A DNA stretch of 64,000 nucleotides. Origin: Alishewanella agri BL06 (GTDB lineage: Bacteria > Pseudomonadota > Gammaproteobacteria > Enterobacterales > Alteromonadaceae). The notes beneath the pieces were generated by a model. That model was not told where the DNA came from. It saw only the letters and a program-made list of their open reading frames with translations, and ran no database searches. The stretch is from contig NZ_AKKU01000018.1 of the NCBI RefSeq assembly GCF_000272005.1, positions 1 through 64,000 of the forward strand, written 5' to 3'. Numbering within the stretch: position 1 is the stretch's first letter; each line of letters opens with the position of its first letter. The position numbers and the translations under genes are program-made. Of the stretch, positions 36,117 to 48,593 are shown in pieces.

Positions 36117-36127
36117 GCGACAAGTTG
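36117..36127 (-). promoter_or_regulatory. Motif CAACTTGTCGC upstream of the S9 peptidase gene
   Basis: The minus strand reads CAACTTGTCGC here, identical over 11 bases to 27957-27967 upstream of the gumN unit. It lies about 80 bases before the peptidase start. The 8-base core CTTGTCGC also occurs in other gaps in this window (43225, 50980), so the match alone is weak. Confidence 0.3.
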
Positions 36128-36156
36128 TGAACAGCAGGAAAATAGCGTTTTGAGCA

Positions 36157-36186
36157 TAAAAAAAGCCACCCTGAGGTGGCTTTTTT
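36157..36186 (-). terminator. Rho-independent terminator of the atp operon
   Basis: Arms AAAAAAGCCACC (36159-36170) and GGTGGCTTTTTT (36175-36186) flank the loop CTGA. It has A- and T-runs on both sides, so it would stop transcripts in either direction. It lies 14 bases after the atpC stop. Confidence 0.92.
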
Positions 36187-36199
36187 AGCTTACGGAAAC

Positions 36200-36616
36200 T
36201 TATTTTTTGCGCATTTTCTGAATAACGCGCAGCTGGGCAATGGCTTCCGCCAGTTGCGCCGCCGCTTCGGCGTAATTAAAGTCAGCGCTGGCATGCTGCA
36301 TGGCTTCTTCAGCACGTTTTTGTGCGTCTAAAGCAGCCTGCTCATCTAAGTCTTCGCCACGTACCGCAACATCGGCCAGCACCGTAATGGTGTCGGGTTG
36401 TACTTCAAGTACACCGCCGGCAACATAAATCAGATGCTCTTCGCCAAATTGTTTTACGATACGGACCATGCCAGGTTTCAGGGTGGTCAGTAACGGGGCG
36501 TGGAAAGGTAAAATACCCAGCTCGCCCTCACTGCCTGTGACCTGCACGGATTCGACAAGGCCGGAGAAGATTTTTTCTTCGGCACTTACTACATCCAGTT
36601 GCACTGTCATCGCCAT
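36200..36616 (-). CDS. atpC: F1F0 ATP synthase epsilon subunit
   Basis: A 138-residue central-stalk subunit starting [19 protein letters not shown], with the beta-sandwich (about 1-85; [17 protein letters not shown]) and the C-terminal helical hairpin that can inhibit ATP hydrolysis. Last gene of the operon, 22 bases after atpD. In E. coli glmU would follow; here a terminator and unrelated genes follow. Confidence 0.98.
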   Translation of the reverse strand: MAMTVQLDVVSAEEKIFSGLVESVQVTGSEGELGILPFHAPLLTTLKPGMVRIVKQFGEEHLIYVAGGVLEVQPDTITVLADVAVRGEDLDEQAALDAQKRAEEAMQHASADFNYAEAAAQLAEAIAQLRVIQKMRKK

Positions 36617-36638
36617 CTCGCTCTCCTAAAGCCTGAAC

Positions 36639-38033
<1,395 letters not shown>

Positions 38034-38056
38034 TCAATTTTGCAAAACTCTTTACC

Positions 38057-38920
38057 TTAGCCTACAGCTGCCGCACCTGCGACGATTTCGCTAAGCTCCT
38101 GGGTAATCGCGGCCTGACGTGCTTTGTTATACACCAGCTTCAGGTCGTCCATCAGGTTACCGGCGTTATCGGTTGCGGCTTTCATCGCCACCATCCGTGC
38201 TGCCTGTTCACTGGCAGAATTTTCAACTACGCCCTGGTAAACCTGTGATTCGATGTAGCGAGTCAGTAACATATCCAAAATTGGCTTTGGATCCGGCTCG
38301 TACAGATAGTCCCAGTTATGCTCTTTTTGTGCGATGTCTGCTTTTGGCAGAGGTAACAGTTGATCGATCACTGGCTCTTGCTTCATGGTGTTAACAAACT
38401 TGTTGTACACCAGGAATAAGCGGTCAATCCGGCCTTCGTTAAATGCTTGCAGCATTACCTGGACCGAACCAATCACATCTGCCAGACGTGGTACGTCACC
38501 TGAACCCGGTTGCGCAGCAACCACTTTACCGCCAAAACGCTTGAAGAATGCAGTGGCTTTGTTACCGATCACGGCAAACTGAGCGTCTACATTTTTATCT
38601 TTCCAGCCTTTCAGCTCTGCAGCTACTTTTTTGAATTCATTGGTGTTCAGGCCACCGCAAAGACCGCGGTCGGTTGAGATGACGATATAGCCAACGCGCT
38701 TGATTTCCCGCTCCGCTAAATACGGATGGCGGTATTCCAGCGTGCCTTGCGCCACGTTACCGATCACTTTGCGCATACCTTCAGCGTATGGGCGAGTTGC
38801 AGCCACGCGGTCCTGCGCTTTGCGCATTTTACTGACCGCAACTTTTTCCATAGCACTGGTGATCTTGCGAGTATTGTTAATACTCCCAATCTTACTTTTT
38901 ATCTCTTTACCACCGGCCAT
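38057..38920 (-). CDS. atpG: F1F0 ATP synthase gamma subunit
   Basis: A 287-residue rotor shaft. It begins [36 protein letters not shown], the long N-terminal helix, has [11 protein letters not shown] in the Rossmann part, and ends with the C-terminal helix [31 protein letters not shown]. Normal length. 54 bases after atpA. Confidence 0.98.
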   Translation of the reverse strand: MAGGKEIKSKIGSINNTRKITSAMEKVAVSKMRKAQDRVAATRPYAEGMRKVIGNVAQGTLEYRHPYLAEREIKRVGYIVISTDRGLCGGLNTNEFKKVAAELKGWKDKNVDAQFAVIGNKATAFFKRFGGKVVAAQPGSGDVPRLADVIGSVQVMLQAFNEGRIDRLFLVYNKFVNTMKQEPVIDQLLPLPKADIAQKEHNWDYLYEPDPKPILDMLLTRYIESQVYQGVVENSASEQAARMVAMKAATDNAGNLMDDLKLVYNKARQAAITQELSEIVAGAAAVG

Positions 38921-38974
38921 GACTGTATCTCCGATTTATTCAACGAATGGGGTGGCACAGGCCACCCACATTGC

Positions 38975-40516
38975 TTACCAAGTCTGCGTTGCCTTGAATT
39001 TCTCAATAGCAGCTTTAAACGTAGACTCGATTTGGTCGTTGTAGTTACCGGTTTTGTCGATCTCAGCCATCAGCTCAGCGTGCTCAGCTTTCATGAAAGC
39101 GATTAAGCCGGCTTCGAAGTCCAGGACTTTAGCCACGTCTACATCTTTCATAAAGCCTTTTTCGATAGCGAAAATAGACACACCCATCTCTGCAACAGAC
39201 ATCGGGCTATACTGCAGCTGTTTCATCAGCTCAGTTACCTTCTGACCATGCTCTAACTGAGCACGGGTTGCATCATCCAGGTCAGAGGCAAACTGCGCGA
39301 ACGCCGCCAGTTCTGAGTACTGGGCCAGGGCCAGACGGATACCGCCACCCAGCTTTTTGATGATCTTGGTTTGGGCTGCACCACCTACCCGCGATACCGA
39401 AATACCGGCGTTCACCGCAGGACGGATACCAGCGTTGAATAAGTCAGTTTCTAAGAAGATCTGACCGTCAGTAATCGAGATTACGTTAGTTGGTACGAAC
39501 GCAGAAACGTCACCCGCCTGAGTTTCGATAATTGGCAGTGCGGTTAAAGAACCGGTTTTACCTGTTACGGCACCCTTGGTGTAACGCTCGACGTAGTCAG
39601 CATTAACGCGTGATGCACGCTCCAGCAGACGAGAGTGTAAATAGAATACGTCACCTGGGTAAGCTTCACGGCCTGGTGGACGACGTAACAGTAACGAGAT
39701 CTGACGGTAAGCCACAGCTTGCTTTGACAGGTCATCGTATACGATCAGCGCATCTTCACCGTTGTCACGGAAGTATTCGCCCATAGTACAACCAGAGTAT
39801 GGCGCCAGGAACTGCAGTGCCGCAGCTTCAGAAGCAGAGGCGACTACCACGATAGTGTGGCCCAGTGCACCGTGCTCTTCCAGCTTACGTACTACGTTAG
39901 CGATAGTAGACGCTTTTTGACCTACAGCGACATACACACACTTAACGCCAGTGCCTTTCTGGTTGATGATAGCATCGATCGCCAGCGCCGTTTTACCGGT
40001 CTGACGGTCACCGATCAACAATTCACGTTGACCGCGGCCGATTGGAATCATCGCATCAACTGACTTGTAGCCAGTTTGCATTGGCTGGTCTACTGATTGA
40101 CGGTCAATAACACCAGGAGCAATTTTCTCTACCGGCTCATAGCCTGCAGCATCAATTGGACCTTTACCGTCAATTGGCATACCTAAGGTATTAACCACAC
40201 GACCTAATAACGCCGGACCAACCGGAACTTCTAAGATCCGGCCAGTGCTTTTTACTTTAGTACCTTCTGTCAGGTCCGCGTACGGACCCATTACTACAGC
40301 ACCCACTGAGTTACGCTCTAAGTTCAGTGCGATAGCATAACGGCTGCCAGGAAGCTCAATCATCTCACCTTGCATACAGTCAGCAAGGCCATTGATACGG
40401 ATAATACCGTCAGTTACCTGAACGATAGTACCTTCGTTACGAGCTTCACTGACCACGTCGAACTGAGCAATACGACTTTTGATCAGTTCTGATATTTCTG
40501 TGGAATTCAGTTGCAT
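38975..40516 (-). CDS. atpA: F1F0 ATP synthase alpha subunit
   Basis: A 513-residue non-catalytic nucleotide-binding subunit starting [19 protein letters not shown], with P-loop [13 protein letters not shown] (about 169-181) and the family signature [17 protein letters not shown]. Same length as E. coli AtpA. 13 bases after atpH. Confidence 0.99.
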   Translation of the reverse strand: MQLNSTEISELIKSRIAQFDVVSEARNEGTIVQVTDGIIRINGLADCMQGEMIELPGSRYAIALNLERNSVGAVVMGPYADLTEGTKVKSTGRILEVPVGPALLGRVVNTLGMPIDGKGPIDAAGYEPVEKIAPGVIDRQSVDQPMQTGYKSVDAMIPIGRGQRELLIGDRQTGKTALAIDAIINQKGTGVKCVYVAVGQKASTIANVVRKLEEHGALGHTIVVVASASEAAALQFLAPYSGCTMGEYFRDNGEDALIVYDDLSKQAVAYRQISLLLRRPPGREAYPGDVFYLHSRLLERASRVNADYVERYTKGAVTGKTGSLTALPIIETQAGDVSAFVPTNVISITDGQIFLETDLFNAGIRPAVNAGISVSRVGGAAQTKIIKKLGGGIRLALAQYSELAAFAQFASDLDDATRAQLEHGQKVTELMKQLQYSPMSVAEMGVSIFAIEKGFMKDVDVAKVLDFEAGLIAFMKAEHAELMAEIDKTGNYNDQIESTFKAAIEKFKATQTW

Positions 40517-40529
40517 TCTCTGTTCCCCA

Positions 40530-41063
40530 TTAAGACTGCAGCGCAGTTGCTAAACGGTCCAGCTTACCGCGGACCGAGCCATCTATAACCATGTCGCCGG
40601 CTTTAATCAGCATACCGCCGACGACTTCCGGGTTAACGCTACAGTTCAATTTAACCTTGCGTGCCAAACGTTGCGATAATGCAGCTATCAGCTTGTCTTG
40701 TTGTGCAGTTGTCAGCGCAGTAGCAGAGGTTACTTCAACAGTAATTTCTTTCTCATACGCGGCTTTGTGTGCAACAAAGGCAGCTAATACTTCAGGCAAC
40801 GCCAACAAGCGGTGATTTTCGGCCATGACTTTAACAAAGTTGCGGCCCTGCTCATTGAGTTGCTCACCACATACCTGGATAAACAGGTCGGCCTGCTTGT
40901 CAGCAGTGCCATGAGTACGCAAGTAGGCTTGCACCTGAGCGTCTTTTGCTACTTCAGCAGCAAACACCAGCATCTGCAGCCAGGCGTCCAGTGCATTCTG
41001 CTCTACAGCATAGTCAAAGGCCGCCTTTGCGTACGGACGAGCAATATTCGTCAAATCAGACAT
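40530..41063 (-). CDS. atpH: F1F0 ATP synthase delta subunit
   Basis: A 177-residue peripheral-stalk subunit: helical N-terminal domain ([13 protein letters not shown]) that binds alpha, and a C-terminal domain ending [27 protein letters not shown], the family signature. 12 bases after atpF. Confidence 0.97.
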   Translation of the reverse strand: MSDLTNIARPYAKAAFDYAVEQNALDAWLQMLVFAAEVAKDAQVQAYLRTHGTADKQADLFIQVCGEQLNEQGRNFVKVMAENHRLLALPEVLAAFVAHKAAYEKEITVEVTSATALTTAQQDKLIAALSQRLARKVKLNCSVNPEVVGGMLIKAGDMVIDGSVRGKLDRLATALQS

Positions 41064-41075
41064 AGCTCATCCTCG

Positions 41076-41546
41076 TTACAGTTCTTGAACCAGTTTTTCC
41101 AGAATGTCAGCGTGAGCCGCTTCATCGATAGAGCGCTGCAGAATTTTCTCTGCACCGGCTACCGCTAAGGCTGCTACCTGCTTGCGTAAATCTTCACGTA
41201 AACGGTTGCGTTCAGCTTCCACTTCCGCTTTTGCCTGGGCCAGAATATTTTCCCGCTCGGCATTGGCTTTAGCGACAGCTTCGTCCAGCATTTTCGCTTC
41301 ACGCTTTTTCGCTTGTTCGATGATTTCGGCTGCTTGTGCCTTGGCATCTTTTAACTGGTCTTTGGCTTTGTCCTGCGCTAAGGCAAGATCTTTTTCAGCC
41401 CGATCAGTAGCCGCCAGACCGTCTGCGATTTTCTTCTGGCGCGCTTCGATTGCATTACTCAGCGGTGGCCAGACGAACTTCATACAGAACAGTACGAAGA
41501 CGATAAAAGCGATTAATTCACCGATAAGAGTGGCGTTTAAGTTCAC
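41076..41546 (-). CDS. atpF: F1F0 ATP synthase b subunit
   Basis: A 156-residue peripheral-stalk subunit: one membrane helix (about 5-26; [22 protein letters not shown]) and a long Ala/Lys/Glu-rich coiled-coil helix that dimerises and reaches F1. Same length as E. coli AtpF. Confidence 0.98.
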   Translation of the reverse strand: MNLNATLIGELIAFIVFVLFCMKFVWPPLSNAIEARQKKIADGLAATDRAEKDLALAQDKAKDQLKDAKAQAAEIIEQAKKREAKMLDEAVAKANAERENILAQAKAEVEAERNRLREDLRKQVAALAVAGAEKILQRSIDEAAHADILEKLVQEL

Positions 41547-41591
41547 GTCCGCTCCTCCTTAATTAGTTGTTCGACGTTTAAAAACCTTTAA

Positions 41592-41840
<249 letters not shown>

Positions 41841-41868
41841 TTAAAGTAAAGTTAAAGTTTAAAAAAAA

Positions 41869-42732
<864 letters not shown>

Positions 42733-42743
42733 TCATCCCAATG

Positions 42744-43124
42744 TTAATGTTTAAAGAAAAAAGGTGCTGTCCATTGTGTCAGCAGAGTAAGCAAAAAACC
42801 GGTTAAAAAAGGCCCTGCCACGGTTTGCTCTTGTTGAAAAACTGCTGCACACAAGATTACTGTTAACAATACTTTAAACGACTGACCACGTAACATCGAT
42901 GCCGCGATCAGTTCTGCTTTTTCTGCACCGCTATGTCGGAACGCAAAAAAAGCGAATACGAAATTCGCTACTACGGCAACCAAACCACCTTTAAAAGCTG
43001 ATTTAGCCGCTGCCACGTCCAGCGTGGCCCAAAATATCAACGCTATCGTCAGCGCCACCAGCGCCTGAAATAACACCAGAAGATAAGCGCTTTTGCGCGT
43101 CTGTCCACTGTTTAATTCAGCCAC
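42744..43124 (-). CDS. atpI: ATP synthase assembly protein I
   Basis: A 126-residue protein with four membrane helices (YLLVLFQALVALTIALIF and others), first gene of the atp operon. AtpI-family proteins help assemble the c-ring and are not part of the final complex. Sequence is variable in this family; the call rests on size, helices and position. Confidence 0.93.
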   Translation of the reverse strand: MAELNSGQTRKSAYLLVLFQALVALTIALIFWATLDVAAAKSAFKGGLVAVVANFVFAFFAFRHSGAEKAELIAASMLRGQSFKVLLTVILCAAVFQQEQTVAGPFLTGFLLTLLTQWTAPFFFKH

Positions 43125-43174
43125 TGAAATACCCCTTGTAACAGCCCGAACCGGGGTAACAAAAAACTTGCGAA

Positions 43175-43202
43175 AGTATACTTATTTACCCCTGATTTGC
43201 AA
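43175..43202 (-). promoter_or_regulatory. Promoter of the atp operon
   Basis: On the minus strand, TTGCAA (43197-43202) and TATACT (43175-43180) are spaced by 16 bp, about 50 bases before the atpI start. The remainder of the 130-base gap to parB holds an ACCAAG/CTTGGT inverted repeat (43218-43242) without a T tail. Confidence 0.6.
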
Positions 43203-43254
43203 CTAAAAGCGGCATAGACCAAGGTCTTGTCGCAATCTTGGTTAAAAATACCGG

Positions 43255-44130
43255 CTATTCATCCGACTGATGACCCAGTTTGTTTAAAATACCGTCTAAT
43301 TCAGCCAGGCTGCTATAGCTGATAACCAGATTGCCTTTACCTTTTTTGTTGTAATCGATCAGCACCGGCGCCGCAAAACGCTCACTTAGTCGATGTTCCA
43401 GAGCCAGTACATCCGGGTCTTTTTCGCGCGGCGCTTTTTCCGGTAACGGCTCCAAAATACGTCTTACCAGATTTTCGGTATCACGCACCGTCAGCTGCTT
43501 GGCGGCTACCAGTCTGGCAGCATCCGATTGCGCATCACCATCCAGCGCCAGCAGTGCCCGGGCATGACCCATTTCGATATCGCCATGTTCCAGTAGTAGT
43601 TTGACATCATCATTCAGCTGATTTAACCGCAGCAGGTTACTCACCGCAGCGCGGGATTTCCCTACCGCGTCGGCAACTTGCTGATGCGTCAATTCAAATT
43701 CGGTTAATAGCCGCTGCAGTGCTACCGCTTCTTCCATAGCGTTCAGATCTTCGCGCTGGATATTTTCAATCAGTGCAATAGCAACCGCGGCCTCATCCGG
43801 CACATCTTTGATCAGACACGGGACTTCAGCCAGTTGCGCCAGTTGCGAAGCGCGCCAGCGGCGTTCACCGGCAATAATTTCATAGCGGTTTTCAGCCAGG
43901 GGCCGCACGACGATCGGTTGAATCACACCCTGGGCTTTGATCGAACTGGCCAGATCTTCCAGTGCATCCTGCGACATATCTTTACGTGGCTGATATTTGC
44001 CGGGTTGTAAAAATTCAACCGGGATCTGCTGTAATTCAGAACGCTCTTTGGCTGCAGCGACCGGGGCAGGTTTACCTGCCGTTAATAACGCATCGAGCCC
44101 ACGACCTAAACCACGTTTTTTCAAAGACAT
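43255..44130 (-). CDS. parB: Chromosome partitioning protein ParB (CTPase, parS-binding)
   Basis: A 291-residue protein with the N-terminal GLGRGLDALL, the ParB/Srx CTPase region (IPVEFLQPGKYQPRK, GERRWRAS), a helix-turn-helix (about 145-215; THQQVADAVGKSRAAVSNLLRL) and a C-terminal dimer domain. It loads at parS sites and spreads to organise origin segregation with ParA and SMC. Candidate parS sites are at 23345, 59987 and 60626. It starts 25 bases after parA. Confidence 0.98.
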   Translation of the reverse strand: MSLKKRGLGRGLDALLTAGKPAPVAAAKERSELQQIPVEFLQPGKYQPRKDMSQDALEDLASSIKAQGVIQPIVVRPLAENRYEIIAGERRWRASQLAQLAEVPCLIKDVPDEAAVAIALIENIQREDLNAMEEAVALQRLLTEFELTHQQVADAVGKSRAAVSNLLRLNQLNDDVKLLLEHGDIEMGHARALLALDGDAQSDAARLVAAKQLTVRDTENLVRRILEPLPEKAPREKDPDVLALEHRLSERFAAPVLIDYNKKGKGNLVISYSSLAELDGILNKLGHQSDE

Positions 44131-44155
44131 GCGATTCTATTATCCTTATATGCGA

Positions 44156-44953
44156 TTACTGGGCGACGGCACCGGTAACCGGCTTTTTCTTTTCAGAGCG
44201 GCGCAAGATTTCACCGGCTAACGCCAGATAAGCTTTGGCTCCAGTGGAGCTTTTATCGTAATACATCACTGGGGCACCGAAACTTGGCGCCTCAGCTAAA
44301 CGAACATTGCGTGGGATCACCGCGCGGTAGACTTTATCACCAAAATGCTGCTTTAACTGCTCGGAGACGTCATTCGCCAGCCGGTTGCGTGGATCGTACA
44401 TAGTACGCAGAATACCCTCGATTTTTAGCTCGGGATTAACAACTGAAGCCAGTTTATTAATGGTATCAACCAAGGCGGTTAAGCCTTCCAGGGCAAAATA
44501 TTCGCATTGCATCGGTACCAGCACACTGTCTGCCGCCGACATGGCATTGACCGTAAGCATGTTGAGCGACGGCGGGCAATCGATAAAAATAAAGTCGTAA
44601 CTGTTCTTGTAAGCTTTCAGTGCATTGCGCAAACGCAGCTCGCGGGCAAATACGTCCATTAAACGGACTTCAGCCGCGGTCACATCAGAGTTCGCGCCCA
44701 CCAGGTGGTAACCACCAGAGGTGTCTTTGACGACCACTTCAGCCAGCGGTTTTTCATCGACTAATAATTCATAAGCGGTGGCAGCAAGTTCATATTTGTC
44801 GACGCCACTGCCCATAGTCGCGTTGCCCTGTGGATCCAGATCGATTAACAGCACTTTGCGTTTGGTTGCAGCCATGGAGGCAGCCAGATTCACCGCCGTC
44901 GTAGTTTTACCTACTCCACCTTTCTGGTTTGCTATTGCGATGACTTTGCCCAC
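44156..44953 (-). CDS. parA: Chromosome partitioning ATPase ParA/Soj
   Basis: A 265-residue ATPase with the deviant Walker A KGGVGKTTT (residues about 11-19), the A' motif DLDPQGNATMG and Walker B FIFIDCPPSL. It binds DNA as an ATP dimer and is released by ParB to pull origins apart. In the operon mnmG-rsmG-parA-parB, 28 bases after rsmG. Confidence 0.98.
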   Translation of the reverse strand: MGKVIAIANQKGGVGKTTTAVNLAASMAATKRKVLLIDLDPQGNATMGSGVDKYELAATAYELLVDEKPLAEVVVKDTSGGYHLVGANSDVTAAEVRLMDVFARELRLRNALKAYKNSYDFIFIDCPPSLNMLTVNAMSAADSVLVPMQCEYFALEGLTALVDTINKLASVVNPELKIEGILRTMYDPRNRLANDVSEQLKQHFGDKVYRAVIPRNVRLAEAPSFGAPVMYYDKSSTGAKAYLALAGEILRRSEKKKPVTGAVAQ

Positions 44954-44981
44954 GGTGTCCCTCGTGCTGATCAGACGTAAC

Positions 44982-45611
44982 CTATTCGGATTTACTTAGT
45001 ACCACCAGATGACGCTGTGCATCCAGTTGTGGTACCTGCAAATTATGGATGGCGTCTACTTTAACAAAATCCGGCAAAGCTGCAATTTCTTCTTGCACGG
45101 CAGCGCCTTTCATGGCGAAAAAGCGCCCATTCGGCGCGGGTAAGTGTTTACACCAACTCAGCATATCATTTAGCGAGGCAAAAGCCCGACTGATCACCCC
45201 GTCATAACCCAGCACCGGCTGATGATTCTCTACCCGGCTTTGGATTGGCGTAATATTTTGCAGCTTGAGCTGCATTTTTACCTGATTTAAAAAGCGGATC
45301 CGTTTGCCCAGACTATCAAGCAGGGTAAAATCTTTATCCGGATAATAAATGGCTAACAAAACGCCGGGTAAACCCGGCCCGGTGCCGACATCAATAAAAC
45401 GCTGTCCGGTAAGGTAAGGTGCGACCACCAGGCTATCTAACACATGCTTAATCAGCATTTCTTGTGGATCGCGAATTGAAGTCAGATTATAAGCACTATT
45501 CCATTTATCCAATAACGCAACGTACTGTACACATTGCGCCAGTTGCGATTCTGATAAATATAAATCTGTTTGCGCGACCAGCTTACGCAGGGTAGTTAAC
45601 AACTCAGCCAT
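44982..45611 (-). CDS. rsmG: 16S rRNA (guanine-527-N7)-methyltransferase
   Basis: A 209-residue SAM-dependent methyltransferase (GidB) that methylates G527 of 16S rRNA; its loss gives low-level streptomycin resistance in other bacteria. Motif I is [17 protein letters not shown], and [22 protein letters not shown] is the usual N-terminal signature. It starts 16 bases after mnmG in the common mnmG-rsmG-parA-parB order. Confidence 0.98.
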   Translation of the reverse strand: MAELLTTLRKLVAQTDLYLSESQLAQCVQYVALLDKWNSAYNLTSIRDPQEMLIKHVLDSLVVAPYLTGQRFIDVGTGPGLPGVLLAIYYPDKDFTLLDSLGKRIRFLNQVKMQLKLQNITPIQSRVENHQPVLGYDGVISRAFASLNDMLSWCKHLPAPNGRFFAMKGAAVQEEIAALPDFVKVDAIHNLQVPQLDAQRHLVVLSKSE

Positions 45612-45627
45612 AGATCCTTAATTCCGC

Positions 45628-47517
45628 TTAAGCGGTTTTACGCAGTAAACCCTGCTTCTTCAGATAAACCAGTAATAATGAAATCGCTGCCGGGGTAATA
45701 CCCGAGATCCGGGATGCCTGGCCTACTGTTTCCGGCTGAGTTTGATTTAACTTAGTAACCACCTCATTTGACAGGCCTTTAACCTGACTGTAATCAAACT
45801 TAGCCGGTAAGCGGGTTTCTTCGTTACGCTGTTGTTTGACGATCTCATCCTGTTGCCGGTTGATATAACCTTCGTATTTGATCTGGATCTCAACCTGCTC
45901 TGCCGCTACCGGATCCGCCAGTACCGGGCCTAAGCTATCAATGGCCAGCAGCTGCTGATAAGTGACTTCCGGCCGACGGATCAGTTCTTCCAAACTGGCT
46001 TCGCGAGTTAAGGGGGTTTTAAGCAGCGTATTAACTGCTGCCAGTGCCGAATGTTGTGGATGGATCCAGCTCTGGCGTAAACGTTGCCGTTCCAGTTCTA
46101 TTTGTTCCATTTTCTGGTTAAAGGCTACCCAGCGGATATCATCAACCAAGCCCAGTTCGCGGCCCTTGGCAGTTAAGCGGGCATCAGCATTATCTTCACG
46201 TAACATCAGCCGGTACTCAGCACGGCTGGTAAACATCCGGTACGGCTCTTTGGTACCCAAGGTGGTCAGATCGTCAACCAATACGCCGAGATACGCCTGA
46301 TCGCGGCTTGGCGACCAGCCATCCTGCTCTTTGGCGTAAAGCGCAGCGTTAAGTCCGGCTAATAAGCCCTGAGCACCTGCTTCTTCATAACCGGTTGTAC
46401 CGTTGATCTGGCCGGCAAAGAACAAGCCTTTAATAAATTTGGTTTCCAGCGTTGCTTTAAGATCGCGCGGATCAAAGAAATCATACTCAATGGCATAGCC
46501 TGGCCGGGTGATATAGGCATTTTCCATACCTTTGATTGAACGCACGATCGACAGCTGCACATCAAAAGGCAAACTGGTGGAAATACCGTTTGGATAAAGC
46601 TCGTGTGTGGTCAGTCCTTCCGGCTCGATAAAGATCTGATGTTTATCTTTATCGGCAAAACGCATGACCTTGTCTTCAATAGATGGGCAATAACGTGGCC
46701 CTATGCCTTCAATGACACCGGTATACATCGGTGAGCGATCCAGATTATCGCGAATGACCTGATGCGTCTGTTCGTTGGTGTAGGTAATAAAACAAGGGAT
46801 CTGTGTCGGATGATCGCTATGCTTGCCTAAAAATGAGAATACCGGAGTAGGGGTATCACCAGGCTGAGCTTGCATCATCGAAAAATCGACGGAGCGGGCA
46901 TCAATGCGTGGTGGCGTGCCGGTTTTCAGGCGATCTACCCGAAATGGCAGTTCCCGTAAACGTCTGGCCAAAGCGATAGAGGGTGGATCGCCGGCACGGC
47001 CACCGGCAAATTGCTCTAAACCTATATGGATCTGGCCACCAAGGAAGGTTCCTACTGTTAATACCACAGCTTTGGCTTTAAAGCGTAATCCCATCTGGGT
47101 AACGACGCCTGTTACCTGATCCTGTTCAACAATCAGATCGTCACAGGCCTGTTGAAAGATCTTCAGGTTTGGTTGATTTTCCAGTATTTGACGAATTGCG
47201 GCGCGGTATAACTGGCGATCGGCCTGGGCGCGTGTAGCTCTTACTGCCGGGCCTTTTGAACTGTTCAGGGTACGGAATTGGATCCCGCCTTTATCAGCAG
47301 CAATCGCCATAGCGCCACCTAAGGCATCAATCTCTTTTACCAGATGGCCTTTACCAATACCACCAATGGCCGGGTTACACGACATTTGACCCAGAGTTTC
47401 AATATTATGGGTCAGCAATAAAGTAGACAAACCGGTGCGTGCTGCAGCTAATGCGGCCTCAGTACCGGCATGGCCACCACCGACGACGATCACATCAAAA
47501 GTTTCCTGATACAGCAT
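45628..47517 (-). CDS. mnmG: tRNA uridine 5-carboxymethylaminomethyl modification enzyme, FAD subunit
   Basis: A 629-residue flavoprotein (GidA) that works with MnmE on the wobble uridine of several tRNAs. The FAD-binding [17 protein letters not shown] (about 13-29) and the signatures [11 protein letters not shown] and [13 protein letters not shown] are visible; length equals E. coli MnmG. Its partner mnmE is at 52812-54173. It starts just left of oriC and reads away from it, as in E. coli, where its transcription affects initiation. Confidence 0.99.
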   Translation of the reverse strand: MLYQETFDVIVVGGGHAGTEAALAAARTGLSTLLLTHNIETLGQMSCNPAIGGIGKGHLVKEIDALGGAMAIAADKGGIQFRTLNSSKGPAVRATRAQADRQLYRAAIRQILENQPNLKIFQQACDDLIVEQDQVTGVVTQMGLRFKAKAVVLTVGTFLGGQIHIGLEQFAGGRAGDPPSIALARRLRELPFRVDRLKTGTPPRIDARSVDFSMMQAQPGDTPTPVFSFLGKHSDHPTQIPCFITYTNEQTHQVIRDNLDRSPMYTGVIEGIGPRYCPSIEDKVMRFADKDKHQIFIEPEGLTTHELYPNGISTSLPFDVQLSIVRSIKGMENAYITRPGYAIEYDFFDPRDLKATLETKFIKGLFFAGQINGTTGYEEAGAQGLLAGLNAALYAKEQDGWSPSRDQAYLGVLVDDLTTLGTKEPYRMFTSRAEYRLMLREDNADARLTAKGRELGLVDDIRWVAFNQKMEQIELERQRLRQSWIHPQHSALAAVNTLLKTPLTREASLEELIRRPEVTYQQLLAIDSLGPVLADPVAAEQVEIQIKYEGYINRQQDEIVKQQRNEETRLPAKFDYSQVKGLSNEVVTKLNQTQPETVGQASRISGITPAAISLLLVYLKKQGLLRKTA

Positions 47518-47566
47518 TGTTGCCTCGATCTGTTACCAATAAAAAACAGGGCACATATTGTAGCTT

Positions 47567-47974
47567 GATCCGGTGGAGAGGGAAATGGCTAAAACCAGAT
47601 CTGGATCCGCCTTAATATATATAGGATCTTTTTAGATCTTTTCTGTTATTACTCTTATTAAGCAAGGGTTTTATGGTGGATAAGGCTATTTTCTTTAAAA
47701 GGATCATAAGGTTAAATAGGATCAGATCCTGTGATCAAGCTTGGATCTAACCTGATCTAACAGGTGGGTAAGATCCTGTTTTATCCACAGCTGGTGGGTT
47801 TAATAAACTTATAAATTGGATAAATACAGCTTATACCTTGGTAAAATTCTAAGTTATCAACATTGCGTTAAGTTAAGATCATTAACTGTGGGTAAAGTGA
47901 GGATAAGAGGATCATAAGATCGGCAACGCCAGTATTTGACTGCCTTTGCCGGATCCATTGCTTGGCACTTGATC
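47567..47974. other. oriC: Chromosomal replication origin oriC (E. coli type, mioC-oriC-mnmG)
   Basis: This 461-base gene-free stretch (47518-47978) has 17 GATC sites in about 408 bases, roughly ten times chance, as in Dam/SeqA-controlled origins. A perfect DnaA box TTATCCACA is at 47781-47789. One-mismatch boxes are at 47675-47683 (GGTGGATAA), 47854-47862 (TTATCAACA) and 47887-47895 (TGTGGGTAA). An AT-rich part (about 47611-47700), with GATC-bearing T-rich repeats next to mnmG, is the probable unwinding element. The flanks (mioC reading in, mnmG reading out) are those of E. coli and Vibrio origins. Confidence 0.92.
47781..47789 (+). promoter_or_regulatory. Consensus DnaA box in oriC
   Basis: TTATCCACA, identical to the strong R1/R4 boxes of E. 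coli oriC. Confidence 0.85.
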
Positions 47975-47978
47975 AGGC

Positions 47979-48431
47979 TTAATCCTGGCGGATGCTGGAT
48001 AAACTGTTGATAAGTTGTGGTAACCAGGCGAGCGCCTGATCTTCTGGTAATTCTGGATCCTGAGCATCGATATTTAGCCCGGGTAATAAGCAGCGAGCGC
48101 CTTTTGCAGCCAGTAAAGCGGCGATTTTCGCCCCTGCCAGACAAAAAGTATCGTAACTGGAATCACCTAAAGTGATCACAGCATAAGAAAGTGTGGTAAG
48201 ATCGCCCTGATCTTGTGCTAATTGATCCGCAAAGGGTTGAATATTATCAGGCAGATCTCCTGCGCCATAGGTGGATGTAATCACTAACCAGATAGCATGC
48301 TGGTTTAGCTGATTGAGTTCGGGTTTCAGATGCGTTGTAACGTCATAGCCCGCTTGTACCAGTGTTTCAGCAACTTGTTCTGCCACATATTCCGCTGCGC
48401 CCATTTGGCTGCCGACGAGGATTTCGATCAT
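47979..48431 (-). CDS. mioC: Flavodoxin-like protein MioC
   Basis: A 150-residue FMN-binding protein: GSQMGAAEYVAEQVAETL is the phosphate-binding loop, TSTYGAGDLPDN and LGDSSYDTFCLAG are flavodoxin loops. In E. coli MioC takes part in biotin synthase electron transfer and mioC transcription runs into oriC; the same arrangement holds here. It is unusually rich in GATC (eight sites), extending the hemimethylation-prone zone beyond oriC. Confidence 0.96.
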   Translation of the reverse strand: MIEILVGSQMGAAEYVAEQVAETLVQAGYDVTTHLKPELNQLNQHAIWLVITSTYGAGDLPDNIQPFADQLAQDQGDLTTLSYAVITLGDSSYDTFCLAGAKIAALLAAKGARCLLPGLNIDAQDPELPEDQALAWLPQLINSLSSIRQD

Positions 48432-48593
48432 TTGTGCCTCTTGCCAGTGAAATGATTGGCTATACTACTGGAATAAAATTGAATAACGCTAGCGCTGTTT
48501 ATTCGATTTCGCGTTTTTACTGCATTGCAGGCATAGTAGAAACGACAATTGCACGACCACTGAGCCTGCGTGTTATTGAGGTTAAAACAAAGT

